A DNA stretch of 61,451 nt from Brevundimonas sp. (GCF_024711105.1 NZ_JANJTL010000060.1:1-61451), one strand, 5' to 3'. Positions 36,865 to 46,387 are shown, counted from the first letter of the stretch. Notes: generated by a model from the sequence alone, not told the origin. Numbers and translations are program-made.

Positions 36865-38471
36865 AGCCGCACCTGCCTGTCGGCGATGGCGGCCAAGGCC
36901 GCCGAGTGGGTGGCGATCAGGCAGGTTCTGCCTTGGCAGGCGCGTCTCAGAGCGGGCAGCAAGGCGGCCTCGGACTCCGCGTCGAGGTTGGCGGTCGGCT
37001 CGTCCAACAGGAAGATCGGCGCGTCCTTGAGGAGCGCGCGCGCCAGGCCGAGGCGCCGCCGCTCGCCGCCCGACAGGCCTCCACCGCGCTCGTCCAACCG
37101 CCGGTCCAGGTCAAGGGCCAGGCCTGCCGTAGCCGCGGCGGCCGCGATCGCGTCCCGGCTCGCGCCGGTCCGCCCGAGGTCGATGTTCTCCGCGAGCGTG
37201 CCGGCCATGACGACCGGGTCCTGCCCCGCCCAGCCTATGGAGGCCGAAAGGTCGCCGAACCGGACGAGGTCGCAACCGTCGATGTCGATGCGGCCGCCCG
37301 TCAGCGGCGCCAGGCCGAGCAACAGCTTCAGGATCGTGGTCTTGCCCGAGCCGCTGGCGCCGACCAGGGCCACCGTCTCGCCGGGCCGCAAAGTCAGATC
37401 GAAGCCGTCGAGCACGGGGCGACCGCCGTAGACGACCCGGGCTTGGGCGAAGGCGATCGACGGAGGATAGCGCAGGGCCGCGGCGCGTGGCCGGTCGACG
37501 GCCTCTTCGCGTCCGGCTCCCAGCGACGGCGCGGCGGCCTCGGCGGCCTGCCGGTCATGGTAGGCGGCGGCCAGCCGTCGGATCGGCGCATACACCTCCG
37601 GCGCCAGCGCCAGCGCGAAGAAGGCGCGAGCCAGATCGAGCTGCTCCGGCGCCGGGAAGGGAAGCAGGCGCAGCAGGTTGAAGCCGCAATAGACGGCGAC
37701 CAGAGCCACGGACAGCGCCGAGAAGAACTCCAGGACGCCCGATGACAGGAAGGCGATCCGCAGGACCTTCTGCGTGCGCACCGCTAGCTCGTGCGAGGCC
37801 GTGGCCACTTCGTGGACGGTGCGCTCTTCGGCCTGAAACGAGAGAATCGCGGGCAGGGCGCGGATGCGGTCGAGGAACAGGCCCGACAGGCGTTCCATGG
37901 CCTCGAACTGGCGACGGCTCTCTGCGGCGGCGGCCGTTCCGGCGAGCGCCATCCCGGCCACAAAGGGGATCAAGGTCGCGGCGAGGATTCCAGCGGCGAC
38001 CGGGCTCGCCAAGGCGACCGTGGCGATGACGATCAAGGGGCTCGCGCTCGCCGCCGCGCGCGCGGCCGCATAGCGGGACCAGTAGCCGTCGAGCGCCTCG
38101 ACGCCCTCGATCGCCTGGGTGACATTCGCCGCGCCGGCCTGCCCCGATGACACCAGGGCGGAGATCAGCCCGGTCCGCAGGTGGTTCTTTGCCCCGGCCG
38201 CAGCCTGAGCGCCAAGGCCGAGCGCGACCGGTTGAAGCAGGCCCCGCCCCAGGAAACCGGCGAGGGCCAGCGCCGCACCGAGCGCCACGCCTGCCGCATC
38301 CCCTCCGGCTAGCGCCGACACGCCGAGGGCGAGGCCCGCTGCCAGGGCGATGGCCGGCAAGACGTCCGCCACGGCCACGGCGGCGACCAGGGCCAGACGC
38401 CGCCGGTGCGGGCGAGACGCCTCGCGCAGCCATGCGCGGGCGGCGTCGGGATCAGGAGGAGCAAGCGACAT
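36861..38471 (-). CDS. cydD: Thiol reductant ABC exporter subunit CydD
   Basis: The protein has 536 residues from the ATG at 38471 ('MSLAPPDPDAARAW'); the tracked 39224 start would run through the cydA gene. Membrane domain at about 20-300; ABC domain with 'LVGASGSGKTTILK', 'LSGGERRRLGLARAL' and 'IFLLDEPTANLD'. It pairs with CydC, four bases overlapping. The Fnr box at 38505-38518 lies 34 bases before this start, shared with cydA. Confidence 0.93.
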   Translation of the reverse strand: MSLAPPDPDAARAWLREASRPHRRRLALVAAVAVADVLPAIALAAGLALGVSALAGGDAAGVALGAALALAGFLGRGLLQPVALGLGAQAAAGAKNHLRTGLISALVSSGQAGAANVTQAIEGVEALDGYWSRYAAARAAASASPLIVIATVALASPVAAGILAATLIPFVAGMALAGTAAAAESRRQFEAMERLSGLFLDRIRALPAILSFQAEERTVHEVATASHELAVRTQKVLRIAFLSSGVLEFFSALSVALVAVYCGFNLLRLLPFPAPEQLDLARAFFALALAPEVYAPIRRLAAAYHDRQAAEAAAPSLGAGREEAVDRPRAAALRYPPSIAFAQARVVYGGRPVLDGFDLTLRPGETVALVGASGSGKTTILKLLLGLAPLTGGRIDIDGCDLVRFGDLSASIGWAGQDPVVMAGTLAENIDLGRTGASRDAIAAAAATAGLALDLDRRLDERGGGLSGGERRRLGLARALLKDAPIFLLDEPTANLDAESEAALLPALRRACQGRTCLIATHSAALAAIADRQVRL

Positions 38472-38504
38472 GCTGCGCTCTTGCCAGACGCCACGGCCGC
38501 AACC

Positions 38505-38518
38505 TTGATCGAAATCAA
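38505..38518. promoter_or_regulatory. Perfect Fnr/FixK box between cydDC and cydABX
   Basis: TTGATCGAAATCAA matches TTGAT-N4-ATCAA at every conserved base. Its centre is 71.5 bases before the cydA ATG and 40.5 before the cydD ATG. A single dimer site could activate cydA (with a leader of about 30 bases) and control cydD at the same time. This is the clearest such box in the window. Confidence 0.85.
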
Positions 38519-38582
38519 AGCGGCCAGGCGTCGGCCGCCCTAGCGGAGGCGCAGTCGGTATCCGACCGAACGGAGCCTCCCC

Positions 38583-40160
38583 ATGATCGACCTGGCGGTC
38601 GTAGACCTCTCGCGCCTGCAGTTCGCGCTGACAGCGCTCTATCACTTCCTCTTCGTGCCCCTGACGTTGGGGCTCAGTTTCATGCTGGTCATCATGGAGT
38701 CGATCTATGTGATGACCCGCCGGCCGATCTGGCGAACCATCACCCGTTTCTGGGGGACGCTGTTCGGCATCAACTTCGTGCTCGGCGTCGCGACCGGCAT
38801 CACCATGGAATTCCAGTTCGGGATGAACTGGAGCTATTACAGCCACTACGTCGGAGACATTTTCGGAGCGCCCCTGGCGATCGAGGGCCTGATGGCCTTC
38901 TTCCTGGAGGCGACCTTCGTCGGACTGATGTTCTTCGGCTGGGACAAGCTGTCCAAGGTGGGCCACCTGGCGGTGACTTTCCTGGTGGCGTTGGGCACCA
39001 ACCTGTCGGCGCTGTGGATCCTGATCGCCAACGGCTGGATGCAGAACCCGGTCGGCTCGGCCTTCAATCCGGACACGATGCGGATGGAGGTGACCGACTT
39101 CGCCGCGGTGCTGTTCAATCCGGTCGCTCAGGCCAAGTTCGTTCACACCGTCTCGGCCGGCTACGTGATCGCCGCGGCCTTCGTGCTCGGCGTCTCGGCC
39201 TTCTATCTGCTGAAGGGCCGCCACAAGGCCTTCGCCAAACGCTCGATGACAGTCGCGGCCGCCTTCGGCCTGGCGTCCTCCCTGTCGGTCGTCGTGCTAG
39301 GCGACGAGAGCGGATACGCGCTGACCGACAACCAGCAGATGAAGCTCGCAGCCATCGAGGCCATGTGGGAGACCGAAGAAGCGCCCGCCGGCCTGACGGC
39401 TATCGGCTTCCCGAGCCTCGAAGAGCGCCGCACCGACTACGAGATCCGCATTCCCTATGTGCTGGGCCTGATCGCAACGCGCAGCCTCGATGGCGAGGTG
39501 CAGGGCATTCTCGAGCTGGTCGCAGTGGCCCAGGACCGGATCGAGTCCGGGGTGCTCGCCTATGACGCCCTCGAGCGGGTCAAGGCCGATCCGGCGGACA
39601 CCGCGGCCCGCGCGGCCTTCGAGGAGCGGCGCAACGACCTCGGTTATGGCCTGCTTCTGCAGCAGTACGTCGCCGATCCGCGCCAGGCGACTCCCGAACA
39701 GATCGAGCTGGCCGCCTGGAGCACCGTGCCGAACGTACCAGTGATGTTCTGGACCTTCCGCATCATGGCCGGGATCGGCTTCCTGATGATCGGGCTGTTC
39801 GCCACGGCCTTCGTCCTGGCCACGCTGCGCAAGCACGAGACGAAGTGGTTCCTGCGGCTGGCCGTCCTGGCCATCCCGCTGCCCTGGATCGCGGCGGAAC
39901 TCGGCTGGGTCGTCGCCGAGGTCGGCCGTCAGCCCTGGGCCGTGGACGGGGTGCTCCCGACCTTCCTGGGCGCCTCCAGCCTGACCGTACCCCAGCTGTG
40001 GGCCACGATCATCGGCTTCACCGTCTTCTACGGCGCCCTGGCCGTCGTCGAGGTCGGCCTCATCCTCAAGACCATCAAGAAGGGCCCCGGCGCCATTCCC
40101 GACGTGCTTGAGCCTCCCGTGGCCGAGACGCCGCAAGCTCCGCAACCGGCCGTCGCCTGA
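38583..40160 (+). CDS. cydA: Cytochrome bd ubiquinol oxidase subunit I
   Basis: The 525-residue protein is long-Q-loop type by length. 'YHFLFVPLTLGL' carries the heme b595 histidine (residue 21), 'KFVHTVSAGYV' the axial histidine of heme b558, 'PVMFWTFRIMAG' its methionine, and 'IEGLMAFFLEATF' the proton-path glutamates. 'GRQPWAV' is the family signature near the C-terminus. CydA oxidises ubiquinol and reduces oxygen with very high affinity at the inner membrane. First of cydA-cydB-cydX. Confidence 0.96.
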   Translation: MIDLAVVDLSRLQFALTALYHFLFVPLTLGLSFMLVIMESIYVMTRRPIWRTITRFWGTLFGINFVLGVATGITMEFQFGMNWSYYSHYVGDIFGAPLAIEGLMAFFLEATFVGLMFFGWDKLSKVGHLAVTFLVALGTNLSALWILIANGWMQNPVGSAFNPDTMRMEVTDFAAVLFNPVAQAKFVHTVSAGYVIAAAFVLGVSAFYLLKGRHKAFAKRSMTVAAAFGLASSLSVVVLGDESGYALTDNQQMKLAAIEAMWETEEAPAGLTAIGFPSLEERRTDYEIRIPYVLGLIATRSLDGEVQGILELVAVAQDRIESGVLAYDALERVKADPADTAARAAFEERRNDLGYGLLLQQYVADPRQATPEQIELAAWSTVPNVPVMFWTFRIMAGIGFLMIGLFATAFVLATLRKHETKWFLRLAVLAIPLPWIAAELGWVVAEVGRQPWAVDGVLPTFLGASSLTVPQLWATIIGFTVFYGALAVVEVGLILKTIKKGPGAIPDVLEPPVAETPQAPQPAVA

Positions 40161-40179
40161 GCAACAAGGACATCCAACG

Positions 40180-41328
40180 ATGGAACTCCCTCTCGACTAC
40201 GGAACCCTCAGGCTGATCTGGTGGGCCCTGCTCGGCATCCTCCTGATCGGTTTCGCCCTGACGGACGGCTTCGACCTTGGCGTCGGCGCTCTCCTTCCCT
40301 TCGTCGGCAAGACCGATGAAGAGCGGCGGGCGGTCATCAACACCGTCGGCCCGACGTGGGAAGGCAACCAGGTGTGGTTCATCCTGGGCGGCGGCGCGAT
40401 CTTCGCGGCCTGGCCCTTCGTCTACGCCGTCAGCTTCTCCGGCTTCTATCTGGCCATGTTTCTGGTGCTGTCGGCGCTGATCCTCAGGCCGGTCGCCTTC
40501 AAGTACCGGTCCAAGCGGGATGATCCGCGCTGGCGGTCCTTCTGGGACTGGGCGCTGTTCGTCGGTGGCTTCGTGCCGGCCCTGGTGTTCGGCGTCGCCG
40601 TCGGCAACGTCCTGATCGGCGCTCCCTTCCGGCTCGATGACACCCTGCGCTCGACCTACGAGGGATCGCTGCTGGGCCTGTTCACGCCCTTCAGCCTGGT
40701 TTGCGGCCTGCTGTCGGTGACCATGCTGGTGCTTCACGGCGCCGCCTGGCTCGGAGTGAAGGTCGAGCGCGGTCCGATCCAGGACCGCGCACGTCGGATC
40801 GGCATCGTCGCGGCGCTCCTCAGCGTGGTGCTGTTCGCGGTGGGGGGACTGTTCGTGGCCTTTGGCGACCTCGGCTTCCGCATCGAGGGCGCCGCGGACA
40901 TGGGCGGGGCTTCCAACCCCTTGCGCACCACCGTCGCGGCCGCGCCCGGAGCGTGGATGGACAACTATGGCGCCTATCCCTGGATGATCGCCGCCCCGGT
41001 CCTGGGCTTCGTGGGCGCGCTCGCCGCGCTCCTGGGTCTGCGGCTCAAATCCGAGCCCCTTGCCCTCACCGGATCGTCGGTGTCGGCGCTCGGGATCATC
41101 TCGACAGTGGGCCTGTCGATGTTCCCCTTCATCCTGCCCAGCTCGGTCGATCCGCAGTCCAGCCTGACGGTCTGGAACGCGTCGTCCAGCCACCTGACCC
41201 TGTTCATCATGCTGGTCTGCACGATCATCTTCCTGCCCATCGTGTTGGCCTACACGGCCTGGGTCTATCGCGTGCTCTGGGGCCGTTCGACGGTCGCCGC
41301 GGTGCGCACCAACCCCGACCTCTACTGA
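40180..41328 (+). CDS. cydB: Cytochrome bd ubiquinol oxidase subunit II
   Basis: The protein has 382 residues from the ATG at 40180 ('MELPLDYGTLRLIWWALLG'), 19 bases after cydA; the tracked start at 40108 lies inside cydA. 'LTDGFDLGVGALLPF' and 'WEGNQVWFILGGGA' are the signature loops of the family. It has about nine membrane helices and scaffolds the quinol-oxidising subunit. Confidence 0.96.
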   Translation: MELPLDYGTLRLIWWALLGILLIGFALTDGFDLGVGALLPFVGKTDEERRAVINTVGPTWEGNQVWFILGGGAIFAAWPFVYAVSFSGFYLAMFLVLSALILRPVAFKYRSKRDDPRWRSFWDWALFVGGFVPALVFGVAVGNVLIGAPFRLDDTLRSTYEGSLLGLFTPFSLVCGLLSVTMLVLHGAAWLGVKVERGPIQDRARRIGIVAALLSVVLFAVGGLFVAFGDLGFRIEGAADMGGASNPLRTTVAAAPGAWMDNYGAYPWMIAAPVLGFVGALAALLGLRLKSEPLALTGSSVSALGIISTVGLSMFPFILPSSVDPQSSLTVWNASSSHLTLFIMLVCTIIFLPIVLAYTAWVYRVLWGRSTVAAVRTNPDLY

Positions 41329-41345
41329 CCGAGGAGTTCAAGACG

Positions 41346-41459
41346 ATGTGGTACTTCACCTGGATTCTCGGCCTCGGCGTGGCCGTCGGCTTCGGTATCC
41401 TCAACGGCCTGTGGCACGAGTTCCACATGACCGACGAGGGCGTGGACGGCGCGGACTGA
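41346..41459 (+). CDS. cydX: Cytochrome bd small subunit CydX
   Basis: This 37-residue ORF, too short for the supplied track, starts at ATG 41346 after GAGGAG. It reads 'MWYFTWILGLGVAVGFG...' with 'WHEFHMTDEG' near the end, the single-helix CydX pattern (Trp-Tyr-Phe start, Gly-rich helix, acidic tail). CydX stabilises the heme-containing core of cytochrome bd. It lies 17 bases after cydB and four bases before hemN, so all four genes may be one transcript. Confidence 0.93.
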   Translation: MWYFTWILGLGVAVGFGILNGLWHEFHMTDEGVDGAD

Positions 41460-41463
41460 CGAC

Positions 41464-42840
41464 GTGACCGCCCAGCCCGTCTCGGCTCCGGCCTCCGATG
41501 CAAACCTGGCGAGGCTGGACCGGAACGCGCCGCGCTACACCAGCTTTCCCACCGCCGCCCAGTTCACGCCGGCGGTGGGGGAGGCCGAGGCCCGCCGCTG
41601 GCTCGCCGCCCTCCCAGACGGCGAGCCGGTTTCCCTCTATGTGCACCTGCCCTTCTGCAAGCGCCTCTGCTGGTACTGCGGCTGCAACACCCGGGCGGTG
41701 AACCGTCGGGAAGTCATCTCCAGCTATGTCGAGCTGATCGGCGCCGAAGCGCGCATGACTGCAGAGGCGGCGGGCCGTCGACTCAGGGTCGCCTGCCTGC
41801 ACCTGGGCGGCGGCACGCCCAACATGCTGTCGCCTGAGGATCTCAATCGGCTCTTCGATCTCTTGGGCTCGGCGTTCGACCTCGACGCGGCGGACGAGAT
41901 CGCCGCTGAACTCGATCCGGCCACCCTGACCGAGGCGTGGGTCCAGGCCGCCACGGATCGCGGGCTCACCCGCGCCAGCCTCGGCGTTCAGGATCTGTCT
42001 CCGGTCGTCCAGCAGGCCGTCAATCGGATCGAGCCGTTCGGGGTCGTCGAGCGCGCCGCTGGCTGGCTGCGCGCGGCTGGTGTTCGTTCGCTAAACCTCG
42101 ACCTGATGTACGGACTGCCGGAGCAGGGCGTGCGCGATGTCTTGCGGACCCTGGATCAGGTCCTCACCCTCCGGCCGGACCGGATCGCCCTGTTCGGCTA
42201 CGCCCACGTGCCGTGGATGAAGCCGCACCAGCGTCTTATCGACGAGACACGGTTGCCCGACACGGCCCAGCGTCTGGCGCAGAGCCAGGCGGCGGCGGAC
42301 AAGCTCTGGGACGCGGGCTACGCCGCGATCGGCATCGACCATTTCGCCCTTCCCTCTGACAGCCTCGCCCGCGCGGCCCGCGCCGGGCGTCTTCATCGGA
42401 ATTTCCAGGGCTATACGGACGACGGATCGGAGGCCCTGATCGGGCTGGGAGCCTCGTCTATCAGCCGCACCGCCGAAGGCTATTGGCAGAATCACACCGC
42501 AGAACTGGCGTGGCGTACGACCGTGGCCGAGAAATGCCTGCCCGTGGCGCGCGGCGTCCAGCTTACGCAAGGCGATCGCCTGCGCGCCGAGATCATCGAG
42601 CGACTCATGTGCGACTTCGCGGTCGACCTCCTGGCCGTCTGCGCGTCGCATGGGGCTGGCCTCGAGATGCTGCGCCCGGATCTCCTGAGGCTTGCGGTCT
42701 GCGAGGCCGAAGGCCTGGCCGCCTCGGATCATGGCCGGGTTCAGGCCACGCCGGCGGGACGCCGTTTCGTCCGGCTGATCGCGGCCGCCTTCGATCCGTA
42801 TTTCGACGCCGCCGCGAACCGGCACGCCCGCGTATCCTGA
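41464..42840 (+). CDS. hemN: Oxygen-independent coproporphyrinogen III oxidase
   Basis: The 458-residue radical SAM enzyme starts at GTG 41464. 'YVHLPFCKRLCWYCGCNT' holds the CxxxCxxC cluster ligands plus the fourth HemN cysteine; 'YTSFPTA' near the start and 'LHLGGGTP' later are HemN signatures. It converts coproporphyrinogen III to protoporphyrinogen IX without oxygen, supplying heme under low oxygen. Its place directly after cydABX, behind the perfect Fnr box, fits that role. Length is normal for HemN rather than the HemW-type relatives. Confidence 0.93.
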   Translation: MTAQPVSAPASDANLARLDRNAPRYTSFPTAAQFTPAVGEAEARRWLAALPDGEPVSLYVHLPFCKRLCWYCGCNTRAVNRREVISSYVELIGAEARMTAEAAGRRLRVACLHLGGGTPNMLSPEDLNRLFDLLGSAFDLDAADEIAAELDPATLTEAWVQAATDRGLTRASLGVQDLSPVVQQAVNRIEPFGVVERAAGWLRAAGVRSLNLDLMYGLPEQGVRDVLRTLDQVLTLRPDRIALFGYAHVPWMKPHQRLIDETRLPDTAQRLAQSQAAADKLWDAGYAAIGIDHFALPSDSLARAARAGRLHRNFQGYTDDGSEALIGLGASSISRTAEGYWQNHTAELAWRTTVAEKCLPVARGVQLTQGDRLRAEIIERLMCDFAVDLLAVCASHGAGLEMLRPDLLRLAVCEAEGLAASDHGRVQATPAGRRFVRLIAAAFDPYFDAAANRHARVS

Positions 42841-42865
42841 TCAGCCCTAAATTCCTTGTGGTCTT

Positions 42866-42879
42866 TTGAGATGGATCAA
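42866..42879. promoter_or_regulatory. Fnr/FixK-type box upstream of ompW
   Basis: TTGAGATGGATCAA matches nine of ten conserved bases of TTGAT-N4-ATCAA. It lies 82-95 bases before the ompW ATG, leaving room for a -10 element and a leader of about 40 bases. OmpW is Fnr-activated in other proteobacteria. Confidence 0.65.
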
Positions 42880-42960
42880 GGGCGGCGGCTAAGGCCAAGC
42901 TTATCACCGCTCCAGGCGTCGGAGCCGGCCGATCGAGCCGGCGGCGCCGGGGACCTGATC

Positions 42961-43614
42961 ATGAAGAACTCGCTGCTTGCCCTCGCTCTCGCCGGGAGCG
43001 CCATGGCCTATGCCGGAACCGCCGCCGCCCAGACCGCGCCGGAGCCGATCGGGCAGGGAACTTTGATCGTGACCGGGCGGGTGACGTCCGTCTCCTCGTC
43101 CGCCGACGACCCCATTCTGACTTCCGGCGGCGCAGCGACCGGCCTGCACGTCGACGTGGGCGAGTCGGTGATGCCCACCCTGGGCTTCACCTATTTCGTG
43201 TCCGACCACTGGGCGGTGGAGGCGATCCTCGGCGCCACCCAACACGAAATCCGCGCCCAGGGGCCGGGAACGGACGTCGCGGTGCATGAGACGTGGGTCC
43301 TGCCGCCGGTTGTGACCCTTCAGTACCGACCGACCCCTAACGCCCAGGTCAGCCCCTACGTCGGGGCCGGGGTCAACGCCATGATCTTCTTCAGCGGCGA
43401 CGACATGAATGGCTTCACCGTCGATCTCGACAACGGTGTCGGCCTCGCGCTTCAGGCGGGCGCCGATGTCCAGCTGACCGGGCCGTGGAGCCTGAACTTC
43501 GACGTCAAGAAGGTCTGGTTCGACACCGACGCCACGATCAACGGCGGCGCGCTGCAGAGCGATGTCAGCCTCGACCCCTGGGTCGTCTCCATCGGCCTGG
43601 CCCGCCGCTTCTAG
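42961..43614 (+). CDS. ompW: Outer membrane protein, OmpW family
   Basis: The protein has 217 residues from ATG 42961, where a signal peptide begins ('MKNSLLALALAGSAMAYAG', cleaved before QTA); the tracked 42856 start lies before that. 'PTLGFTYFVSDHWAVEAI', 'LPPVVTLQYRPTP', 'PYVGAGVNAMIFF' and the final 'DPWVVSIGLARRF' are OmpW signatures, ending in an outer-membrane Phe. It forms an eight-strand barrel that conducts small hydrophobic molecules. An Fnr-type box stands upstream. Confidence 0.93.
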   Translation: MKNSLLALALAGSAMAYAGTAAAQTAPEPIGQGTLIVTGRVTSVSSSADDPILTSGGAATGLHVDVGESVMPTLGFTYFVSDHWAVEAILGATQHEIRAQGPGTDVAVHETWVLPPVVTLQYRPTPNAQVSPYVGAGVNAMIFFSGDDMNGFTVDLDNGVGLALQAGADVQLTGPWSLNFDVKKVWFDTDATINGGALQSDVSLDPWVVSIGLARRF

Positions 43615-43625
43615 GCCCAGCCGCA

Positions 43626-43680
43626 GGTCGCGCTCCGCGGGTCGGGGATCCCTCTCCCACCTCGGTCCGCGGAGCCGACC
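43626..43680. terminator. Bidirectional hairpin between ompW and hisIE
   Basis: GGTCGCGCTCCGCGG and CCGCGGAGC-CGACC form arms of 14 pairs with one bulge, filling the 68-base space between two converging genes. No long T-tract follows in either direction, but the position makes a two-way terminator the likely role. Confidence 0.6.
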
Positions 43681-43682
43681 GA

Positions 43683-44336
43683 TCAGAGTGCGCCGTCGCT
43701 CGCCGCCTGCCTGGAGCGCAACTCCGAGACGATGTGCTGCAGCCCGAGCTCGCGCGCCCTGAGCAGCACGATCAGGTGGTAGATGAGGTCGGCGGCTTCC
43801 TCCCGGAGCTGATCCGGTGACCCGGCCGCGCCCGCGAGCGCGACCTCCACGCCCTCTTCCCCGACCTTCTGGCCGAGGCGCATGGGGCCTGCGGCGAGTA
43901 GCCGTGCGGTGTAGCTCGTCTCGGGATCGGCCGCCGCGCGAGTGGCGATGGTCTGTTCCAGCCGGGCCAGCCAGCCGACGCCCGGCGCGTCGCCGAGGCC
44001 GAAACAGCTGACGCTGCCCTCGTGGCAGACGGGCCCGGTCGGTTCCACCCGCAGCAGCAGGCTGTCGGCGTCGCAGTCGGTCAGGACCTGGACGACGCGC
44101 AGGCGGTTGCCGGAGGTCTCGCCCTTGCGCCAACGCGCCTCGCGGCTGCGCGACCAGAACGTGGCCTCGCCGCTTTCCAGCGTCTCCGCGAGCGCGTCGC
44201 GGTTCATCCACGCCTGCATCAGCACCTGGAGCGTCGCGGCGTCCTGCACGACGGCGGGCAGCAGACCGTCGGAACCCTTGGACCAGTCCAGCCGGTCGAG
44301 ATCGGCCAGGGTCAGAGGCGTACGGGGATGTCCCAT
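43683..44336 (-). CDS. hisI: Phosphoribosyl-AMP cyclohydrolase / phosphoribosyl-ATP pyrophosphatase fusion HisIE
   Basis: The 217-residue fusion has an N-terminal HisI domain (1-115, '[11 protein letters not shown]' and 'CHEGSVSCF' bind the metals) and a C-terminal HisE domain (125-217, '[13 protein letters not shown]', '[14 protein letters not shown]'). It carries out the second and third steps of histidine synthesis. Alphaproteobacteria usually keep HisI and HisE as separate genes. Last gene of the operon; its start overlaps the hisF end by 25 bases. Confidence 0.95.
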   Translation of the reverse strand: MGHPRTPLTLADLDRLDWSKGSDGLLPAVVQDAATLQVLMQAWMNRDALAETLESGEATFWSRSREARWRKGETSGNRLRVVQVLTDCDADSLLLRVEPTGPVCHEGSVSCFGLGDAPGVGWLARLEQTIATRAAADPETSYTARLLAAGPMRLGQKVGEEGVEVALAGAAGSPDQLREEAADLIYHLIVLLRARELGLQHIVSELRSRQAASDGAL

Positions 44337-45079
44337 CGGGCCAGCCTTTGCTTGAGGTCGGGAATGGTTAGCTTGCTGGAATGGAAGACGCTGGCGGCCA
44401 GGGCGCCGGAGACGTCGGCCTGATCGAAGACGTCGCGAAAATGATCGGCCGAGCCCGCGCCGCCGGATGCGATCAGCGGGATGCTCAGCCGGCTTCGGGC
44501 GGCCTGGAGCTGTTCGATGTCATAGCCCTGCCGCACGCCGTCGCGGTCCATGCAGTTGAGGACGATCTCTCCGGCGCCGCGGGCTTGCGCCTCAGCGATC
44601 CAGTCGAGCGTCAGCCGCCCCGCATCTTTCTGGCGCGACGGGTCCCCCGTGTACTGGCGCACGCGCCACTGGCTGTCCACGCGCTCGCTGTCGACGCCGA
44701 CGACGACGCATTGGGAGCCCGCAACCTGGGAGATCTCCTCGATGAGTTCGGGACGCTCCAGGGCCGGGGAGTTGATGGAGACCTTGTCGGCGCCCGCTGA
44801 CAGGCAGGCCAGCGCCTGGTCAAGCGTGCGGATGCCGCCGGCAACGCAGAAGGGAATGTCGATAACGCGGGCCACCGCCTCGATCCAGCCGAGCTCGGGG
44901 CCGCGGCCCTCAGGGCTGGCGGTGATGTCGTAGAAGACCAGTTCGTCCGCCCCGTCGGCGGAATAGGCGCGCGCCATCTCCACGGGGTCGCCCACGTCGA
45001 CGTGGTCCCGGAACCGCACGCCCTTCACGACGCGTCCGTCGCGCACGTCCAGGCAGGGGATGATCCGCCTAGCCAGCAC
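44312..45079 (-). CDS. hisF: Imidazole glycerol phosphate synthase subunit HisF
   Basis: The 255-residue (beta/alpha)8 barrel has the catalytic aspartates in '[15 protein letters not shown]' and 'VLNCMDRDG', and phosphate loops in '[11 protein letters not shown]' and 'ASGGAGS'. It cyclises the product of HisA using ammonia from HisH. Start overlaps the hisA end by 11 bases. Confidence 0.96.
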   Translation of the reverse strand: MLARRIIPCLDVRDGRVVKGVRFRDHVDVGDPVEMARAYSADGADELVFYDITASPEGRGPELGWIEAVARVIDIPFCVAGGIRTLDQALACLSAGADKVSINSPALERPELIEEISQVAGSQCVVVGVDSERVDSQWRVRQYTGDPSRQKDAGRLTLDWIAEAQARGAGEIVLNCMDRDGVRQGYDIEQLQAARSRLSIPLIASGGAGSADHFRDVFDQADVSGALAASVFHSSKLTIPDLKQRLARWDIPVRL

Positions 45080-45797
45080 CGAGCGCCTCTTCCAGTGTGA
45101 AGCGGCCTTCGTAGAGCGCGCGCCCGACGATCGCGCTGGTGGCCCCGGCGGCCTTAAGGGCGGCGAGGTCGGCGAGCGAGGCCACGCCGCCGGAGGCCTG
45201 GTAGGCGAGGCGCGGTTGGCGGCGCACGATTTCGGCGGCGAGGTCGAGGTTGGGGCCCTCCAGCGCGCCGTCGCGCGAAATCTCGGTGACCAGAACGTGC
45301 CGGGGCCGGCCCGCCGACAGACGGTGCAGCGCCTGCCACAGCGACAGGCCCGAGCCCTTGGTCCAGCCGTCGGTGGCGACCATCGGCCCGCCGTCGATCA
45401 TCCGCACGTCCAGCGCCAGCGTCACACGATCGGCGCCGAAGCGGTCCAGCCATTCGATGACCGTGTCGGGCCGCCGCACCGCCAGACTCCCGACCACCAC
45501 GCGCTCGGCGCCGGCGTCGAGCAGGCGGGCGACGTCCTCTTCCTTGCGGACGCCACCGCCGGTCTGGATGCGCACCCCGGTCGCCGCGGCCATGCGGCCG
45601 ATCAGCTCGTGTTGGCGGGGCTCCCCGGCCTCGGCCCCGTCGAGGTCCACGATGTGGACCCACTCGGCGCCCGCGGCCTCGAAGGCGGCCAGGCGGGCGA
45701 GGGGATCGGCGTCATAGCGGGTCACGGCGTCGAAGCGGCCGTGCAGAAGCCGCACGCACTCGCCCGCGCGCAGGTCGATGGCCGGGTAGATCAGCAT
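45069..45797 (-). CDS. hisA: ProFAR isomerase HisA
   Basis: The protein has 242 residues from the ATG at 45797 ('MLIYPAIDLRAGECVRL'); the track extends it falsely across hisH. It shares the barrel fold of HisF: Asp in 'PAIDLRAG', 'IQTGGGVRKEED' phosphate loop, and 'VTEISRDGALEGPN' with the second aspartate. Start overlaps the hisH stop by seven bases. Confidence 0.95.
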   Translation of the reverse strand: MLIYPAIDLRAGECVRLLHGRFDAVTRYDADPLARLAAFEAAGAEWVHIVDLDGAEAGEPRQHELIGRMAAATGVRIQTGGGVRKEEDVARLLDAGAERVVVGSLAVRRPDTVIEWLDRFGADRVTLALDVRMIDGGPMVATDGWTKGSGLSLWQALHRLSAGRPRHVLVTEISRDGALEGPNLDLAAEIVRRQPRLAYQASGGVASLADLAALKAAGATSAIVGRALYEGRFTLEEALGAG

Positions 45798-46387
45798 GGC
45801 AGGTCCAGGAAGTTGCGCAGGACGCGCGCCCCGACGGGGCCGGACCGCTCCGGGTGGAACTGGCAGCCCCAGGCCCGCCCCTGACGCACGACCGCGGAGA
45901 AGTCCCCGCCATAGGCGCAGGCGGCGAGCGTCTCGGGCGTGACCGGCGCGGCGTAGCCGTGCACGAAATAGGCATAGGCCCCATCCTCGATCCCCTCCAG
46001 CAGCGGATCGTCCGTCAGCTTTGACAGCCGGTTCCAGCCCATGTGGGGCGAGGGCCGTTCGGGCGAGGGCTCGAGGCGCCTCACCATGCCCGCCAGGCGT
46101 CCAAGCCCCGGCGCGTCCCCTTCCTCGCTGCCTTGGAAGAGCATCTGCATGCCGAGGCAGACACCCAGCAGCGGCCGGTCGAACGCACGCAGCGCCTCCG
46201 TCAGGCCCAGGGCCAAGATCCGCCCGGCGGCGAAGCCGGCCGCGCCGACGCCGGGAAAGACCAAGCGTTCCGCCTCGGCGATGCAGGCGGCGTCGCTCGA
46301 CAGCCGCGGCTGGCCGCCGAGCCGCTCCAGCGCCCAGATCATGGAGGCCGTGTTGCCGACGCCGATGTCCACGACGACTAGGCTCAC
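45791..46387 (-). CDS. hisH: Imidazole glycerol phosphate synthase glutaminase subunit HisH
   Basis: This is a 198-residue class I glutamine amidotransferase. 'LLGVCLGMQMLF' holds the nucleophile Cys and 'WGCQFHPERSG' the His-Glu pair. It feeds ammonia to HisF. Its ATG overlaps the stop of the hisC-hisB fusion (ATGA). Confidence 0.95.
   Translation of the reverse strand: MSLVVVDIGVGNTASMIWALERLGGQPRLSSDAACIAEAERLVFPGVGAAGFAAGRILALGLTEALRAFDRPLLGVCLGMQMLFQGSEEGDAPGLGRLAGMVRRLEPSPERPSPHMGWNRLSKLTDDPLLEGIEDGAYAYFVHGYAAPVTPETLAACAYGGDFSAVVRQGRAWGCQFHPERSGPVGARVLRNFLDLPC

Noticed and set aside
35245-38471. cydDC as part of the GTPase operon
   Set aside because: They are convergent on it, with recognised function and their own Fnr-controlled promoter.
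38472-39224. N-terminal extension of CydD in the ORF track
   Set aside because: It would run through the Fnr box and into cydA on the other strand and has no ribosome site; the start at 38471 matches the family.
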